Positions 36,686 through 44,544 of a DNA stretch of 64,000 nucleotides are shown here, in pieces. Positions within the stretch are counted from its first letter, which is position 1; each line of letters starts with the position of its first letter. The translations under genes were made by a program, and so were the position numbers. The notes under the pieces were generated by a model that was not told the DNA's origin, made no database searches, and saw only the letters and a list, made by a program, of their open reading frames with translations. This stretch comes from Paludibacteraceae bacterium (GTDB lineage: Bacteria > Bacteroidota > Bacteroidia > Bacteroidales > Paludibacteraceae), in contig JARLGW010000012.1 of the NCBI GenBank assembly GCA_031292565.1, forward strand, positions 186,001 through 250,000. The letters are read 5' to 3'.

Positions 36686-36871
36686 TTATTTGCTTAAATA
36701 CATAGCTTGCATGCCACAGTAACGGATGCACTTTCCGCAATCAATACATTTTGATTCGTCAATAATGGGTAGTCCCACCCCGGTTTGTGATATGGCCCCG
36801 GTAGGGCAAACTCTTAATAATGGGCATTTGTGGTTTTGCGGACACGCGTGCTTGTCAATATTTATCGCCAT
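36686..36871 (-). CDS. Small 4Fe-4S ferredoxin-like protein
   Basis: 61 aa. It has a CxxCxxxC-type second cluster motif (CIDCGKCIRYCGM) and an N-terminal CPQNHKCPLLRVCPTGAI. That gives seven Cys, enough for one or two 4Fe-4S clusters. It is the last gene of the MarR-led operon, 5 bases after the methyltransferase. It could pass electrons to or from the thioredoxins or the methyltransferase product (inference). Confidence 0.85.
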   Translation of the reverse strand: MAINIDKHACPQNHKCPLLRVCPTGAISQTGVGLPIIDESKCIDCGKCIRYCGMQAMYLSK

Positions 36872-36876
36872 ACGTT

Positions 36877-37689
36877 TTATTTTTTTGCAATAATTAAAAA
36901 TTGTGGAAATTCTTTTTCTCCCTTGCGGGTTTCTTTTTTTATCCGGTTAAAGGTTTCACACAGAACAAATTGAAATCCGGTTTTGCTCAACAGTTCGCAT
37001 AAGTCATGCTCGTCGAATCCGTTGTGAGGAACCTCCTCGTCGTGAAAGCTACCGTCCTCTTTTACCAGGTCGGCAATGGCTATATAGCCTCCCGTTGTTA
37101 ATTTAGCATACATCTCGCCCAAAAGCGATGCCGTGTCCTCAATATGATGGAATGTCATCGACGAAACAATTACATCCACGGCACTGGTCTGCATATCCCC
37201 GATGCCCGGAGAAACAAATTCTATCGCTTCTGAATTTAATTCCAGGTCAGCAACTTTTTTCTTTAATACCTCAAGCATGGACGGAGAGTTGTCAACCATC
37301 ACTAACGATTTCACGTAAGGAGCAAATTGCAACCCTACCAACCCCGTGCCACAACCGAAATCCATCAACCTCGTTTCCGGTAGGATTGGTATGGTTTCCA
37401 TCACGCGGCGCACAAAGCTTTCGGCCATTGCCACCCGTCGGGCATTTTGATCCCACCCTGAGGCTTTATCTTCAAATTTATCCGTGGTGTCGATAGCCGG
37501 GTACCCCATTTCTTTCAATTTTGCGTTTACCCGGTTCAAATCCACTTCCGGTGTATGATCCATCACCAGCTGTTTAGCTGCAATATTTGCTTCGATGCCA
37601 TACACCCCGTTAATTTTCAGTAAGGTATTATTTATGGTGTTTACGCAATGAGCACATTGCATATTTTCCACGTTCAACGTAGTTTTCAT
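36877..37689 (-). CDS. HMA domain fused to class I SAM methyltransferase
   Basis: 270 aa. Residues 1-68 form an HMA domain with MQCAHCVNTINNTLLKINGVYG (CxxC metal site). Residues ~75-265 are a Rossmann methyltransferase: motif I RLMDFGCGTGLVGLQF, VMVDNSPSMLEV, VDVIVSSMTFHHIED, GGYIAIADL. The NCV-type Cys of canonical ArsM is not seen in the position of SSMTFHH. Substrate is unknown; a metal- or metalloid-linked substrate is suggested by the fused HMA domain and neighbouring thioredoxins. It is 4 bases downstream of the thioredoxin gene. Confidence 0.87.
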   Translation of the reverse strand: MKTTLNVENMQCAHCVNTINNTLLKINGVYGIEANIAAKQLVMDHTPEVDLNRVNAKLKEMGYPAIDTTDKFEDKASGWDQNARRVAMAESFVRRVMETIPILPETRLMDFGCGTGLVGLQFAPYVKSLVMVDNSPSMLEVLKKKVADLELNSEAIEFVSPGIGDMQTSAVDVIVSSMTFHHIEDTASLLGEMYAKLTTGGYIAIADLVKEDGSFHDEEVPHNGFDEHDLCELLSKTGFQFVLCETFNRIKKETRKGEKEFPQFLIIAKK

Positions 37690-37693
37690 TTGT

Positions 37694-37996
37694 CTAGGCT
37701 AAACTGTTTATAACCGATTCCATTTCCGCAACGGAACTGATCCCGATTTTTTTCCATATTACTTCTCCATTCTGAAAAATCATAAGGGTAGGCACACTCC
37801 TAATGCCAAGCTGCATGGCAATGCCGCGATTGTCGTCAACATCAATTTTTACAATTTTAGCCTTGTCGCCAATATGAGCTTTCAGGTTTTCTAAAATAGG
37901 CTTCATTGATTTACACGGGCCACACCATTCGGCAAAAAAGTCAATCACTGTTGGCTGCTCACTTGCTATTAGATTTTTAAAGCTTGTTTTTTCCAT
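37694..37996 (-). CDS. Thioredoxin
   Basis: 100 aa from the ATG at 37996, which gives a 4-base gap to the preceding gene; the track start would overlap it. FFAEWCGPCKSMKPIL holds the WCGPC active site and RSVPTLMIF the cis-Pro. It is a cytoplasmic dithiol reductant, probably serving the operon's methyltransferase or a metal-thiol intermediate. Confidence 0.93.
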   Translation of the reverse strand: MEKTSFKNLIASEQPTVIDFFAEWCGPCKSMKPILENLKAHIGDKAKIVKIDVDDNRGIAMQLGIRSVPTLMIFQNGEVIWKKIGISSVAEMESVINSLA

Positions 37997-38000
37997 GTTA

Positions 38001-38252
38001 TTAATTGATTTCTTCAAAATTGACTAACACGTCTTCATTTTTATCTACACTCGGCTGCTCCCTTGTCGATGTACTACAACCGTTTGTACCACAACATGAT
38101 ACATTAAGCAAGGCAAAAATTATAAACCATGCACTTACAAATAGCAAGATGTATTGGCTTGAATCTACACCGTAAATAGCTATCAAAGAGCCAATAAACA
38201 GGCGAAAATAGCGGCTGAACGACCATCCTCTGAAAAAACTGAATATCTTCAT
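38001..38252 (-). CDS. Small membrane protein with CC-x4-C motif
   Basis: 83 aa. There are two hydrophobic segments (FRLFIGSLIAIYG; YILLFVSAWFIIFALL) immediately followed by NVSCCGTNGCS and an acidic tail. Not recognised as a named family; the layout resembles short DUF2892/YgaP-like membrane proteins. It overlaps the DUF6132 stop by ATGA, so translation is coupled. The three clustered Cys could hold a metal passing to or from the thioredoxin. Confidence 0.75.
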   Translation of the reverse strand: MKIFSFFRGWSFSRYFRLFIGSLIAIYGVDSSQYILLFVSAWFIIFALLNVSCCGTNGCSTSTREQPSVDKNEDVLVNFEEIN

Positions 38253-38458
38253 TTTTGTTTCGGTTTAACTGAATTAAAGACCAAGAGTCCTAACACTGCA
38301 CCATAAGCAGTACTTATATATGGATTCCCGGTGATGGGGCAGGTGCCTGAGGCACATCCTATAAAGTGCCAGTAGGCATATCCCCCAATTGCCCCTACAA
38401 CTATTCCAATAATAGTGATACGGTGTTTTTTTAAAAAATCCAATATTTTGTTTTTCAT
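38249..38458 (-). CDS. DUF6132 family membrane protein
   Basis: 69 aa from the ATG at 38458. Two transmembrane stretches (ITIIGIVVGAIGGYAYWHF; AYGAVLGLLVF) surround the conserved GCASGTCPITGNP. The two Cys sit at the membrane surface and could bind a metal or form a disulfide. It is translationally coupled to the next gene through an ATGA overlap. Confidence 0.85.
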   Translation of the reverse strand: MKNKILDFLKKHRITIIGIVVGAIGGYAYWHFIGCASGTCPITGNPYISTAYGAVLGLLVFNSVKPKQK

Positions 38459-38479
38459 GCAGTTCTTAATAAACAATGG

Positions 38480-38947
38480 TTATTGAACTTTTAGCACATC
38501 TTTAATAGCTTCCTTAATAGTTGCTTTGGGCAATGCACCCATCGCTATTTGTGGATTTCCACCTACCGGGCAGAAATAAATAGTGGGTATGCTTTGGATT
38601 CCGAAAACAGAGGCCAATTCTTGTTCTGCTTCCGTATCTATTTTATAAACATAAATTTTACCATCATATTCTTCTGCTATTTGTTCCAGGATGGGAGCTA
38701 CTGCTTTACATGGTCCGCACCAGTCGGCATAGAAATCTATGATACAAGGTTTGTCACCCAAATATTTCCACTCAGTTGGGTTCTTCTCAAAGTTCATCAC
38801 TTTTTCGAGAAACATTTGTTTGGTTAGATGAATTGTTTTCATTTTGTTTTGAGTTTTATTATTGTTTTCTTTTTCTTTTTTCTGTTGATGATTACATGCC
38901 GTGAACGCTCCAATAAGTATCAGGCTGTAAAGGATAATTTTCTTCAT
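38480..38947 (-). CDS. Thioredoxin-like lipoprotein
   Basis: 155 aa. The signal peptide ends in a lipobox (LIGAFTAC), then comes an Asn/Lys linker and a thioredoxin domain with IIDFYADWCGPCKAVAPIL and IPTIYFCP. It is predicted to be periplasm-facing and membrane-anchored, so the operon has one thioredoxin on each side of the inner membrane. It starts 27 bases after the MarR gene. Confidence 0.92.
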   Translation of the reverse strand: MKKIILYSLILIGAFTACNHQQKKEKENNNKTQNKMKTIHLTKQMFLEKVMNFEKNPTEWKYLGDKPCIIDFYADWCGPCKAVAPILEQIAEEYDGKIYVYKIDTEAEQELASVFGIQSIPTIYFCPVGGNPQIAMGALPKATIKEAIKDVLKVQ

Positions 38948-38974
38948 TTTGTTTTTGAATTACACATTATATTA

Positions 38975-39355
38975 TCAACGGATGGCCGTGGAGGTTTGTT
39001 CATTCTGGCATTTGAAAATAGGTTGAAGTATTTCCGGGATTTCAATCTGGTTGATTTCAATCTGCTTCAAAAGAGCTGATCCTTTTTCTGTTAACTCAAA
39101 ATTCATATACCGTTTGTCGCTCGATCCGATTGACCGGGCAATGTATTCCATATCTTCCACCGCTTTAATCAGTTTGGATACATGCGAAAACTTCAACCCT
39201 ATTTGTTCTGCTATTTCGCTGGATGAAAGTGTTTTCCCTTTCAGCGAGCAAAGTACCAGCCCTTGGTTAATACATATCCCAAAAGCTTGATCGAATTGCT
39301 CTTCAAAAGCATTGATCGCTTTGTAAATATCCTTTATCAAACATATACATTCCAT
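38975..39355 (-). CDS. MarR-family transcriptional regulator
   Basis: 126 aa winged helix: LSSSEIAEQIGLKFSHVSKLIKAVEDMEYIARSIGSSDKRYMNFELTEKG gives the recognition helix and the wing. The DKRY segment is the MarR signature. Cys4 and Cys6 (ECIC) and Cys27 could sense thiol or metal stress. It is first in the operon; its own promoter has two TTTCCA-type sites, so autoregulation is expected. Confidence 0.9.
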   Translation of the reverse strand: MECICLIKDIYKAINAFEEQFDQAFGICINQGLVLCSLKGKTLSSSEIAEQIGLKFSHVSKLIKAVEDMEYIARSIGSSDKRYMNFELTEKGSALLKQIEINQIEIPEILQPIFKCQNEQTSTAIR

Positions 39356-39386
39356 AGTAAATTGTTTCTATAGTAAATTATTAATG

Positions 39387-39394
39387 CAAAGATA
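39387..39394 (-). promoter_or_regulatory. -7 element TATCTTTG of the MarR operon
   Basis: Minus-strand perfect TAnnTTTG, 32 bases before the MarR ATG. A TTG lies about 20 bp further upstream. Confidence 0.65.
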
Positions 39395-39399
39395 ACACC

Positions 39400-39430
39400 A
39401 TTTTCCATTAAAAACAATTTCCAATGGAAA
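39400..39430. promoter_or_regulatory. Two operator-like sites in the MarR promoter
   Basis: TTTCCA-A-TGGAAA at 39418-39430 is a perfect 6-1-6 palindrome. ATTTTCCATT at 39400-39409 is a second site with one conserved arm, 5 bases upstream of the -7 element. The sites bracket the -33 region. The same core precedes the HMA permease at 19447. Confidence 0.65.
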
Positions 39431-39440
39431 ATAATTTGTT

Positions 39441-39680
39441 AAAGAAAATGAAAGGGTGGTGTGGCCGTGTTTATTAACTTGAGTTCGATATAAGAATGTA
39501 TTTTTTGCCGTAGGCAATATATATCAATAAAAAAGTAAAAACGGAAAGAACCGATTCCCCAAGAGGGGATAGATATATGTATTTTTTTGTGGGAAAAGAA
39601 GTTTCTTTTCTACGCAGAATAATTGTCTGTTTGTCAAATGTATCTTGTATCTAACACAGGTTATTAAATAATATATAGCC
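39441..39680. other. Intergenic stretch without a gene
   Basis: The 357-base gap between the MarR operon and ispG holds the MarR promoter at its left and the ispG promoter at its right. The middle has only a short CCCC-AAGA-GGGG-type hairpin (around 39568) and no open frame I would call. Confidence 0.5.
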
Positions 39681-39683
39681 CGG

Positions 39684-39715
39684 TTGCTTCAATTTTTTTG
39701 AAATGAGTATCTTTG
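39684..39715 (+). promoter_or_regulatory. Promoter of ispG
   Basis: TTG (39684), 21 bp, TATCTTTG (39708-39715). This places the transcription start near 39722. It rules out the track's TTG start at 39713 and supports the ATG at 39734. Confidence 0.65.
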
Positions 39716-39733
39716 TTAAATAAATTCTCTGAC

Positions 39734-41524
39734 ATGAAAAAATACTGTTCCAACCCGTTCAATTATACTCGCAGGCAAAGCAAAGAAATTCAAGTAGGCA
39801 ATACCCCTATGGGGGGGGGGTGCCCTATCAGAATACAGTCGATGACCAATACTAATACACTTGACACTGAAGCCTGTGTGGCTCAAAGCATCCGCATTAT
39901 TGAAGCCGGGTGCGAATACGTGCGCCTCACGGCTCAAGGCGTACGCGAAGCCGAGAACCTGAAAAACATACATGCCCTGTTGCGTGAAAAAGGATACAAT
40001 ACACCCTTGGTGGCCGATATACATTTTAACCCCAAAGCTGCTGAAGTAGCTGCCTTGTACGTGGAAAAGGTTCGCGTAAATCCGGGCAACTTTGTGGCAA
40101 CTGCTATTGATGGAGAGGCATCGGGGGTAGATGAATTTCAAAAAGTAAAGGCTAAAATAATTTCGTTGATAGATATTTGCAAAGCGCACAACACGGCTCT
40201 TCGCGTGGGGGTGAACCACGGTTCGCTGTCCGAACGCATCATGGCTAAATATGGTGACACTCCTCAGGGCATGGTAGCCTCAGCCATGGAATTTTTACGC
40301 GTTTGCAAAGAGGAAAATTTCCCTCATGTGGTTATCTCCATGAAAGCCTCCAACACCTTGGTGATGGCGCAAAGCGTGCGCCTGCTGGTGGTTGCCATGA
40401 ACGACGAGGGCATGGATTACCCGCTCCACTTGGGTGTTACCGAAGCCGGCGATGGCGAAGACGGGCGGGTGAAATCGGCTGTCGGCATCGGAGCATTACT
40501 GGCCGATGGCATTGGCGATACCATTCGGGTTTCGTTGAGTGAAGACCCCGAACTGGAAATCCCCGTGGCCAAGAAATTGGTGGATTATATAGGGTTGCGT
40601 GCCAATCACAATGAAATAAAAGCAACAGCGTTTGAAGGCTTTAACCCGTTTGCTTATGCCCGACGAGCAACCCATGAGGTGCGTAATATCGGTGGTGCCC
40701 ATGTGCCCGTGGTGATTGCTGCTGCTAACGATTCGTACACCCTTTTGCCCGATTATATATTGGGTAAATGCGTGATACCGTATCAGACTTTTGTGCCTAC
40801 GCCCAACGTGCATCCATGCTACAAGGCCAGTGAGATAGATGCCTTGCTAGCGAGTGATGAAAAAGTGAAATTTTGGGAATTATCCTATCCCGACCTTAAC
40901 AAGCAAGTGCTTGATACATTGAAAGAAAGTCGGGAAATAGTAGTGTTACTTACCTCCACCCATGCTAACCCCGTGGGCGAAACGCGGGCATTTTTTCATG
41001 CCTTGATGAGCGAAGGCATTACCACGCCCGTGGTGCTTTGCCATACCTACAATACGAATGACGTGGAGGCACTGCAAGTGCAAGCGGGTGCCGATTTTGG
41101 AGCCTTGCTGCTGGATGGTTTTGGTGATGGCATTTTGATCCGAAACACGGGCAACATCTCCAACGATCAACTGCTTTCCACCGCCTTTGGCATTTTGCAA
41201 GCCGCCCGTGTGCGTGTAAGCAAAACCGAATATATTTCCTGCCCCAGTTGTGGGCGTACCTTGTTCGACCTACAAACTACCATTGCCCGCATTAAAGAAA
41301 AAACGGCACACCTTAAAGGCCTTAAAATAGGCATCATGGGCTGTATCGTAAACGGTCCCGGCGAAATGGCCGATGCCGATTACGGCTACGTGGGAGCTGC
41401 CGCGGGCAAAGTGAACCTCTACAAGAAACAAACCTGCGTGGAAAAGAGCATCCCTGCCGAAGAAGCCGTGGATAAATTAATAGAACTGATTAAGGAGAAC
41501 GGCGATTGGGTGGAAAAGAAATAA
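39734..41524 (+). CDS. ispG: (E)-4-hydroxy-3-methylbut-2-enyl-diphosphate synthase, long form
   Basis: 596 aa from the ATG at 39734. It is the Fe-S enzyme that converts MEcPP to HMBPP in the MEP pathway. The N-terminal TIM barrel opens with IRIQSMTNTNTLDTEACVAQ. A ~250-residue central insertion (about 290-500) is typical of Bacteroidota, Chlamydia and plant forms. The C-terminal reductase domain has SCPSCGRTLFDLQ and GIMGCIVNGPGEMADADYGYVG, supplying the three cluster Cys. A run of ten G (39811-39820) encodes MGGGCP where relatives have GGxNP. Confidence 0.95.
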   Translation: MKKYCSNPFNYTRRQSKEIQVGNTPMGGGCPIRIQSMTNTNTLDTEACVAQSIRIIEAGCEYVRLTAQGVREAENLKNIHALLREKGYNTPLVADIHFNPKAAEVAALYVEKVRVNPGNFVATAIDGEASGVDEFQKVKAKIISLIDICKAHNTALRVGVNHGSLSERIMAKYGDTPQGMVASAMEFLRVCKEENFPHVVISMKASNTLVMAQSVRLLVVAMNDEGMDYPLHLGVTEAGDGEDGRVKSAVGIGALLADGIGDTIRVSLSEDPELEIPVAKKLVDYIGLRANHNEIKATAFEGFNPFAYARRATHEVRNIGGAHVPVVIAAANDSYTLLPDYILGKCVIPYQTFVPTPNVHPCYKASEIDALLASDEKVKFWELSYPDLNKQVLDTLKESREIVVLLTSTHANPVGETRAFFHALMSEGITTPVVLCHTYNTNDVEALQVQAGADFGALLLDGFGDGILIRNTGNISNDQLLSTAFGILQAARVRVSKTEYISCPSCGRTLFDLQTTIARIKEKTAHLKGLKIGIMGCIVNGPGEMADADYGYVGAAAGKVNLYKKQTCVEKSIPAEEAVDKLIELIKENGDWVEKK

Positions 41525-41627
41525 AAGCATTTATTTTTTTTACAGGCTCTACTAATTATCATTAAAAGCTCCAACTTTCTTTCCCTTCCGGCTGTTTTAA
41601 AAACAATTATTTTAAAACAAGCAGGCT

Positions 41628-42662
41628 ATGAAAACAAACCTATTCTATATAAGTATCTGGTTCGTTTGGTTAGGCATGGCTTTGCCTGCTTGCAGCCAAA
41701 CATCTAAAAATAAAACAACTATGGATACAGTTAATAAGTCGGATCAGGAATGGAAGAAGGAGCTGAGTGCCGAACAATATTACATCCTGCGTGAAAAAGG
41801 AACGGAAGCTCCTTATACAGGTAAACTGCTGATGGTTAAAGATAAAGGCATGTACCGATGTGCAGCCTGTGGCAATCCGCTTTTCAGTTCGGAGGCCAAG
41901 TTTGATTCGCATTGCGGTTGGCTAAGTTTTGACAAAGAAATAAAAGCAGGCACTATTAAAACCCAAGTGGATAAAAGCCACGGCATGGAGCGCACGGAAA
42001 TTATATGCGGCAGGTGTGGTGGGCATCTTGGGCATGTGTTCAACGACGGGCCTACCGAAACCGGTTTGCGCTATTGCGTAAATTCCGTTTCGCTGGAGTT
42101 TGTGCCTGAAAAAGAAACCCAAACCACTGATACTATTACCTTTGGTGGAGGCTGCTTTTGGTGCATGGAGGCTTTGTTTCAAAGGCTGAAAGGGGTAACG
42201 TCGGTTACCTCCGGGTATTCAGGCGGGAAGATTAAAAATCCCACGTATGAAGAAGTTTCCACGGGGACTACCAATCATGCCGAAGTTGTGCAAATTGTGT
42301 ATAAACCCAAAGAAATTAAGCTGGCCGATATGCTGGATGTTTTCTTCGCCTTGCACGACCCTACCACGCTCAACAGGCAGGGCAACGATGTGGGTACGCA
42401 ATATCGTTCGGTGATTTTTTACAGGAACGAAAAACAAAAGGAGGTAGCGGAGGAAGTTATTACGCGCTACACTCGCGAAAAGGTTTTTGAGAAACCTATT
42501 GTTACCAAAGTAGAACCGTTTACAGCATTCTACAAAGCGGAGGATTATCATCAAAACTATTACAATGGAAATAGCGACCAGCCTTATTGCCGCATCGTAA
42601 TCATGCCCAAGCTTCGCAAGCTCGATCACCTCTTCAAAAGTAAACTGAAAAGCGATAAATGA
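41628..42662 (+). CDS. Lipoprotein bifunctional methionine sulfoxide reductase MsrB-MsrA
   Basis: 344 aa. The signal peptide ends in lipobox ALPAC (Cys22). The MsrB domain (about 40-165) has two CxxC zinc pairs (CAACGNP, CGRCGG), HCGWLSF in place of the usual CGWPSF, and the catalytic [11 protein letters not shown]. The MsrA domain (about 170-330) has [14 protein letters not shown]. It repairs both methionine sulfoxide epimers in periplasmic proteins. It is the reversed (B-A) order common in Bacteroidota. Confidence 0.95.
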   Translation: MKTNLFYISIWFVWLGMALPACSQTSKNKTTMDTVNKSDQEWKKELSAEQYYILREKGTEAPYTGKLLMVKDKGMYRCAACGNPLFSSEAKFDSHCGWLSFDKEIKAGTIKTQVDKSHGMERTEIICGRCGGHLGHVFNDGPTETGLRYCVNSVSLEFVPEKETQTTDTITFGGGCFWCMEALFQRLKGVTSVTSGYSGGKIKNPTYEEVSTGTTNHAEVVQIVYKPKEIKLADMLDVFFALHDPTTLNRQGNDVGTQYRSVIFYRNEKQKEVAEEVITRYTREKVFEKPIVTKVEPFTAFYKAEDYHQNYYNGNSDQPYCRIVIMPKLRKLDHLFKSKLKSDK

Positions 42663-42855
42663 CAGAATGGCGGCTATTTTTCCTGTAAAGCTGTCATTGT
42701 GGCATTTGTTTGATTCTTGTTTATTTTTTGTAATTTATTGTTTATCAATATAATATATAATATTCTAAAATTTCATTCTTATTCTGGCAAAAAAATTGAT
42801 CCTTCTGTTTTTGAAAATGAATTAAAAAAACAATACATGTTTAATTATTAAAAAC

Positions 42856-42860
42856 GGAGG
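42856..42860 (+). promoter_or_regulatory. Strong Shine-Dalgarno of hsp20
   Basis: GGAGG ends 5 bases before the ATG at 42866. Clear SD sequences are rare in this window, so translation of this chaperone may be unusually strong. Confidence 0.6.
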
Positions 42861-42865
42861 TTATT

Positions 42866-43312
42866 ATGTCACTAATTAGAAGAAATGAAAATTACCCAAC
42901 CTGGTCGAACTTTTTCAACGATGTGTTAAATCATGATTGGGATGTTTCCTTCAACACCAATTATTCGGCACCAAATTCCAGCATGCCGGCAGTCAACATT
43001 AAAGAGGATGCCGATAAATTTGAAATAGAATTGGCTGCGCCTGATATGGCAAAAGAAGATTTTAAACTGGAGTTGAAGAGCAACGTGTTAACTATTTCCG
43101 GCGAAAAGAAAACCGAGGATGAAAAGAAAGAGGGCGAGAAATATACGCACCGGGAATTTTACTACAAGAGCTTTACCCGTACATTCACGCTTCCATCAAC
43201 AACCGATGGCGAAAAAATTGCTGCTAAGTATGATAAAGGAGTATTGAAAGTATCGGTTCCTAAACGGGATGAAACCAAACCCAAACCATCCAAACTAATA
43301 GAAATTGCCTAA
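42866..43312 (+). CDS. Hsp20/alpha-crystallin small heat shock protein
   Basis: 148 aa. The alpha-crystallin domain runs from MPAVNIKEDADKFEIELAAPDMAKEDFKLEL through GVLKVSVPK (the conserved GVLxV), with C-terminal tail KPSKLIEIA. It is an ATP-independent holdase. It has its own SD-led start and no operon partner. Confidence 0.95.
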   Translation: MSLIRRNENYPTWSNFFNDVLNHDWDVSFNTNYSAPNSSMPAVNIKEDADKFEIELAAPDMAKEDFKLELKSNVLTISGEKKTEDEKKEGEKYTHREFYYKSFTRTFTLPSTTDGEKIAAKYDKGVLKVSVPKRDETKPKPSKLIEIA

Positions 43313-43327
43313 TGTTTTTGAGTAAAG

Positions 43328-43362
43328 AAAGGCCGTTGATTTGTAAAAGTCGGCGGCTTTTT
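43328..43362 (+). terminator. Probable terminator of hsp20
   Basis: AAAGGCCGTTGA...AAGTCGGCGGCTTTTTTT imperfect stem with a T-run. Confidence 0.65.
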
Positions 43363-43386
43363 TTGTTTGGCAATTAGCGATAGAAA

Positions 43387-43418
43387 TTTGATTTTTCATA
43401 CATAAACATGTTCCTTTG
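43387..43418 (+). promoter_or_regulatory. Promoter of the mnmA homologue
   Basis: TTTG (43387-43390), 20 bp, TTCCTTTG (43411-43418), one mismatch to TAnnTTTG. It places the start codon downstream at 43450, not at 43408 or 43420. Confidence 0.55.
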
Positions 43419-43449
43419 CATGAAAATAAAAAAGCAATCAAATACTACT

Positions 43450-44502
43450 ATGCCAAACTCTACATCCAACACCTGCCTTTTGGGTATGTCCGGCGGAACG
43501 GACAGTTCCATGTCCGCCATGCTATTGCAGGAGCAGGGCTACACGGTAAAAGGCGTAACCTTCAGGTTTTGGGATAGCGATGGCTCCGAACAGCATTTGC
43601 AAGATGCCAGGGAGATGGCTCGAAAGTTAGGAATTGAGCATTTTGTATATGATGCCCGCGAATCATTCCGGCTGGAGATTGTGGATTATTTTATTTCCGA
43701 ATATCTGGCCGGGCGTACACCCGTTCCATGCGTGAAATGCAATAATCAATTAAAATGGAAGCTACTATTGGAGCTCGCCGAACAGCACGATTGCAATGCA
43801 ATTTCCACCGGACATTATTGTAACGTAAAAGAAAAAGATGGGCTGCTACATATAGCCCAAGGGGTTGATCCTGATAAAGATCAATCCTTTTTTCTGTGGG
43901 GATTACCTCAAGAGATATTGCAAAAAATGGTGCTTCCGTTAGGGCAACTTACCAAAGTGCGCGTGCGTGAAATGGCAGCCGAAAGAGGCTTCTCTTACAT
44001 CTCTAAGAAGAAGGACAGCTTGGGCGTTTGTTTTTGCTCCAACGATTATCGTCCGTTTCTACGAAAATACGCTCCTGATTTTAATTTTGAAAAAGGTTCG
44101 TTTGTTGATGAAGAGGGTACGGTTTTGGGCGAACACCAAGGCTACCCGTTTTATACCGTTGGTCAACGCCGCGGGTTGGGTATTTACCTCAACCGAGCTG
44201 TTTTTGTAAAAGAATTACTTCCGCAAACCAATACCGTGGTATTAGCCCCGCTAAAGAGCATGTATAAAAACGAGTTTTACCTCAAGGAATGGAATTTGAT
44301 AAATGAGGCTGATTTCACCGGGTTTTTTGATATTATTACCAAGATACGCTACCGGAAGCAAGCCACGCCAAGCCGGGTGGTGAAGCAGGAAAACGGGTTA
44401 CTTAAAGTAGAGCTGGCCGAACCGCTGGAAAGTATTGCACCGGGGCAGGCTGCTGCATTTTATCGTGACGATTTGGTGTTGGGCGGTGGAATTATCGTGT
44501 AG
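43450..44502 (+). CDS. mnmA: MnmA-like tRNA 2-thiouridine synthase
   Basis: 350 aa from the ATG at 43450, chosen because the promoter excludes the earlier ones. The PP-loop is LLGMSGGTDSSMSAMLL, with Thr where most MnmA have Val. Catalytic Cys candidates lie in VPCVKCNNQLKW and LGVCFCSNDYRPFL. TGHYC and GQRRGLGI are family motifs. It thiolates U34 of Glu, Gln and Lys tRNAs. It may be one of two MnmA paralogues common in Bacteroidota; function is otherwise clear. Confidence 0.9.
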   Translation: MPNSTSNTCLLGMSGGTDSSMSAMLLQEQGYTVKGVTFRFWDSDGSEQHLQDAREMARKLGIEHFVYDARESFRLEIVDYFISEYLAGRTPVPCVKCNNQLKWKLLLELAEQHDCNAISTGHYCNVKEKDGLLHIAQGVDPDKDQSFFLWGLPQEILQKMVLPLGQLTKVRVREMAAERGFSYISKKKDSLGVCFCSNDYRPFLRKYAPDFNFEKGSFVDEEGTVLGEHQGYPFYTVGQRRGLGIYLNRAVFVKELLPQTNTVVLAPLKSMYKNEFYLKEWNLINEADFTGFFDIITKIRYRKQATPSRVVKQENGLLKVELAEPLESIAPGQAAAFYRDDLVLGGGIIV

Positions 44503-44510
44503 AAAAAGAA

Positions 44511-44536
44511 AAGGGCTTTGCCGAAGCAAAGCCCTT
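44511..44536. terminator. Bidirectional terminator mnmA / M16 peptidase
   Basis: AAGGGCTTTGC / GCAAAGCCCTT, 11-bp stem with CGAA loop, between convergent genes. Confidence 0.9.
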
Positions 44537-44544
44537 AACCTGAA

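Noticed and set aside
36360-36740. 126-aa version of the small protein next to the ferredoxin
   Set aside because: The first 50 residues overlap the ferredoxin gene end and look non-coding; the family-like part starts at the ATG at 36590.
36877-37689. Calling the HMA-methyltransferase arsM
   Set aside because: The Cys motif expected of arsenite methyltransferases is not visible, so a gene symbol is not justified.
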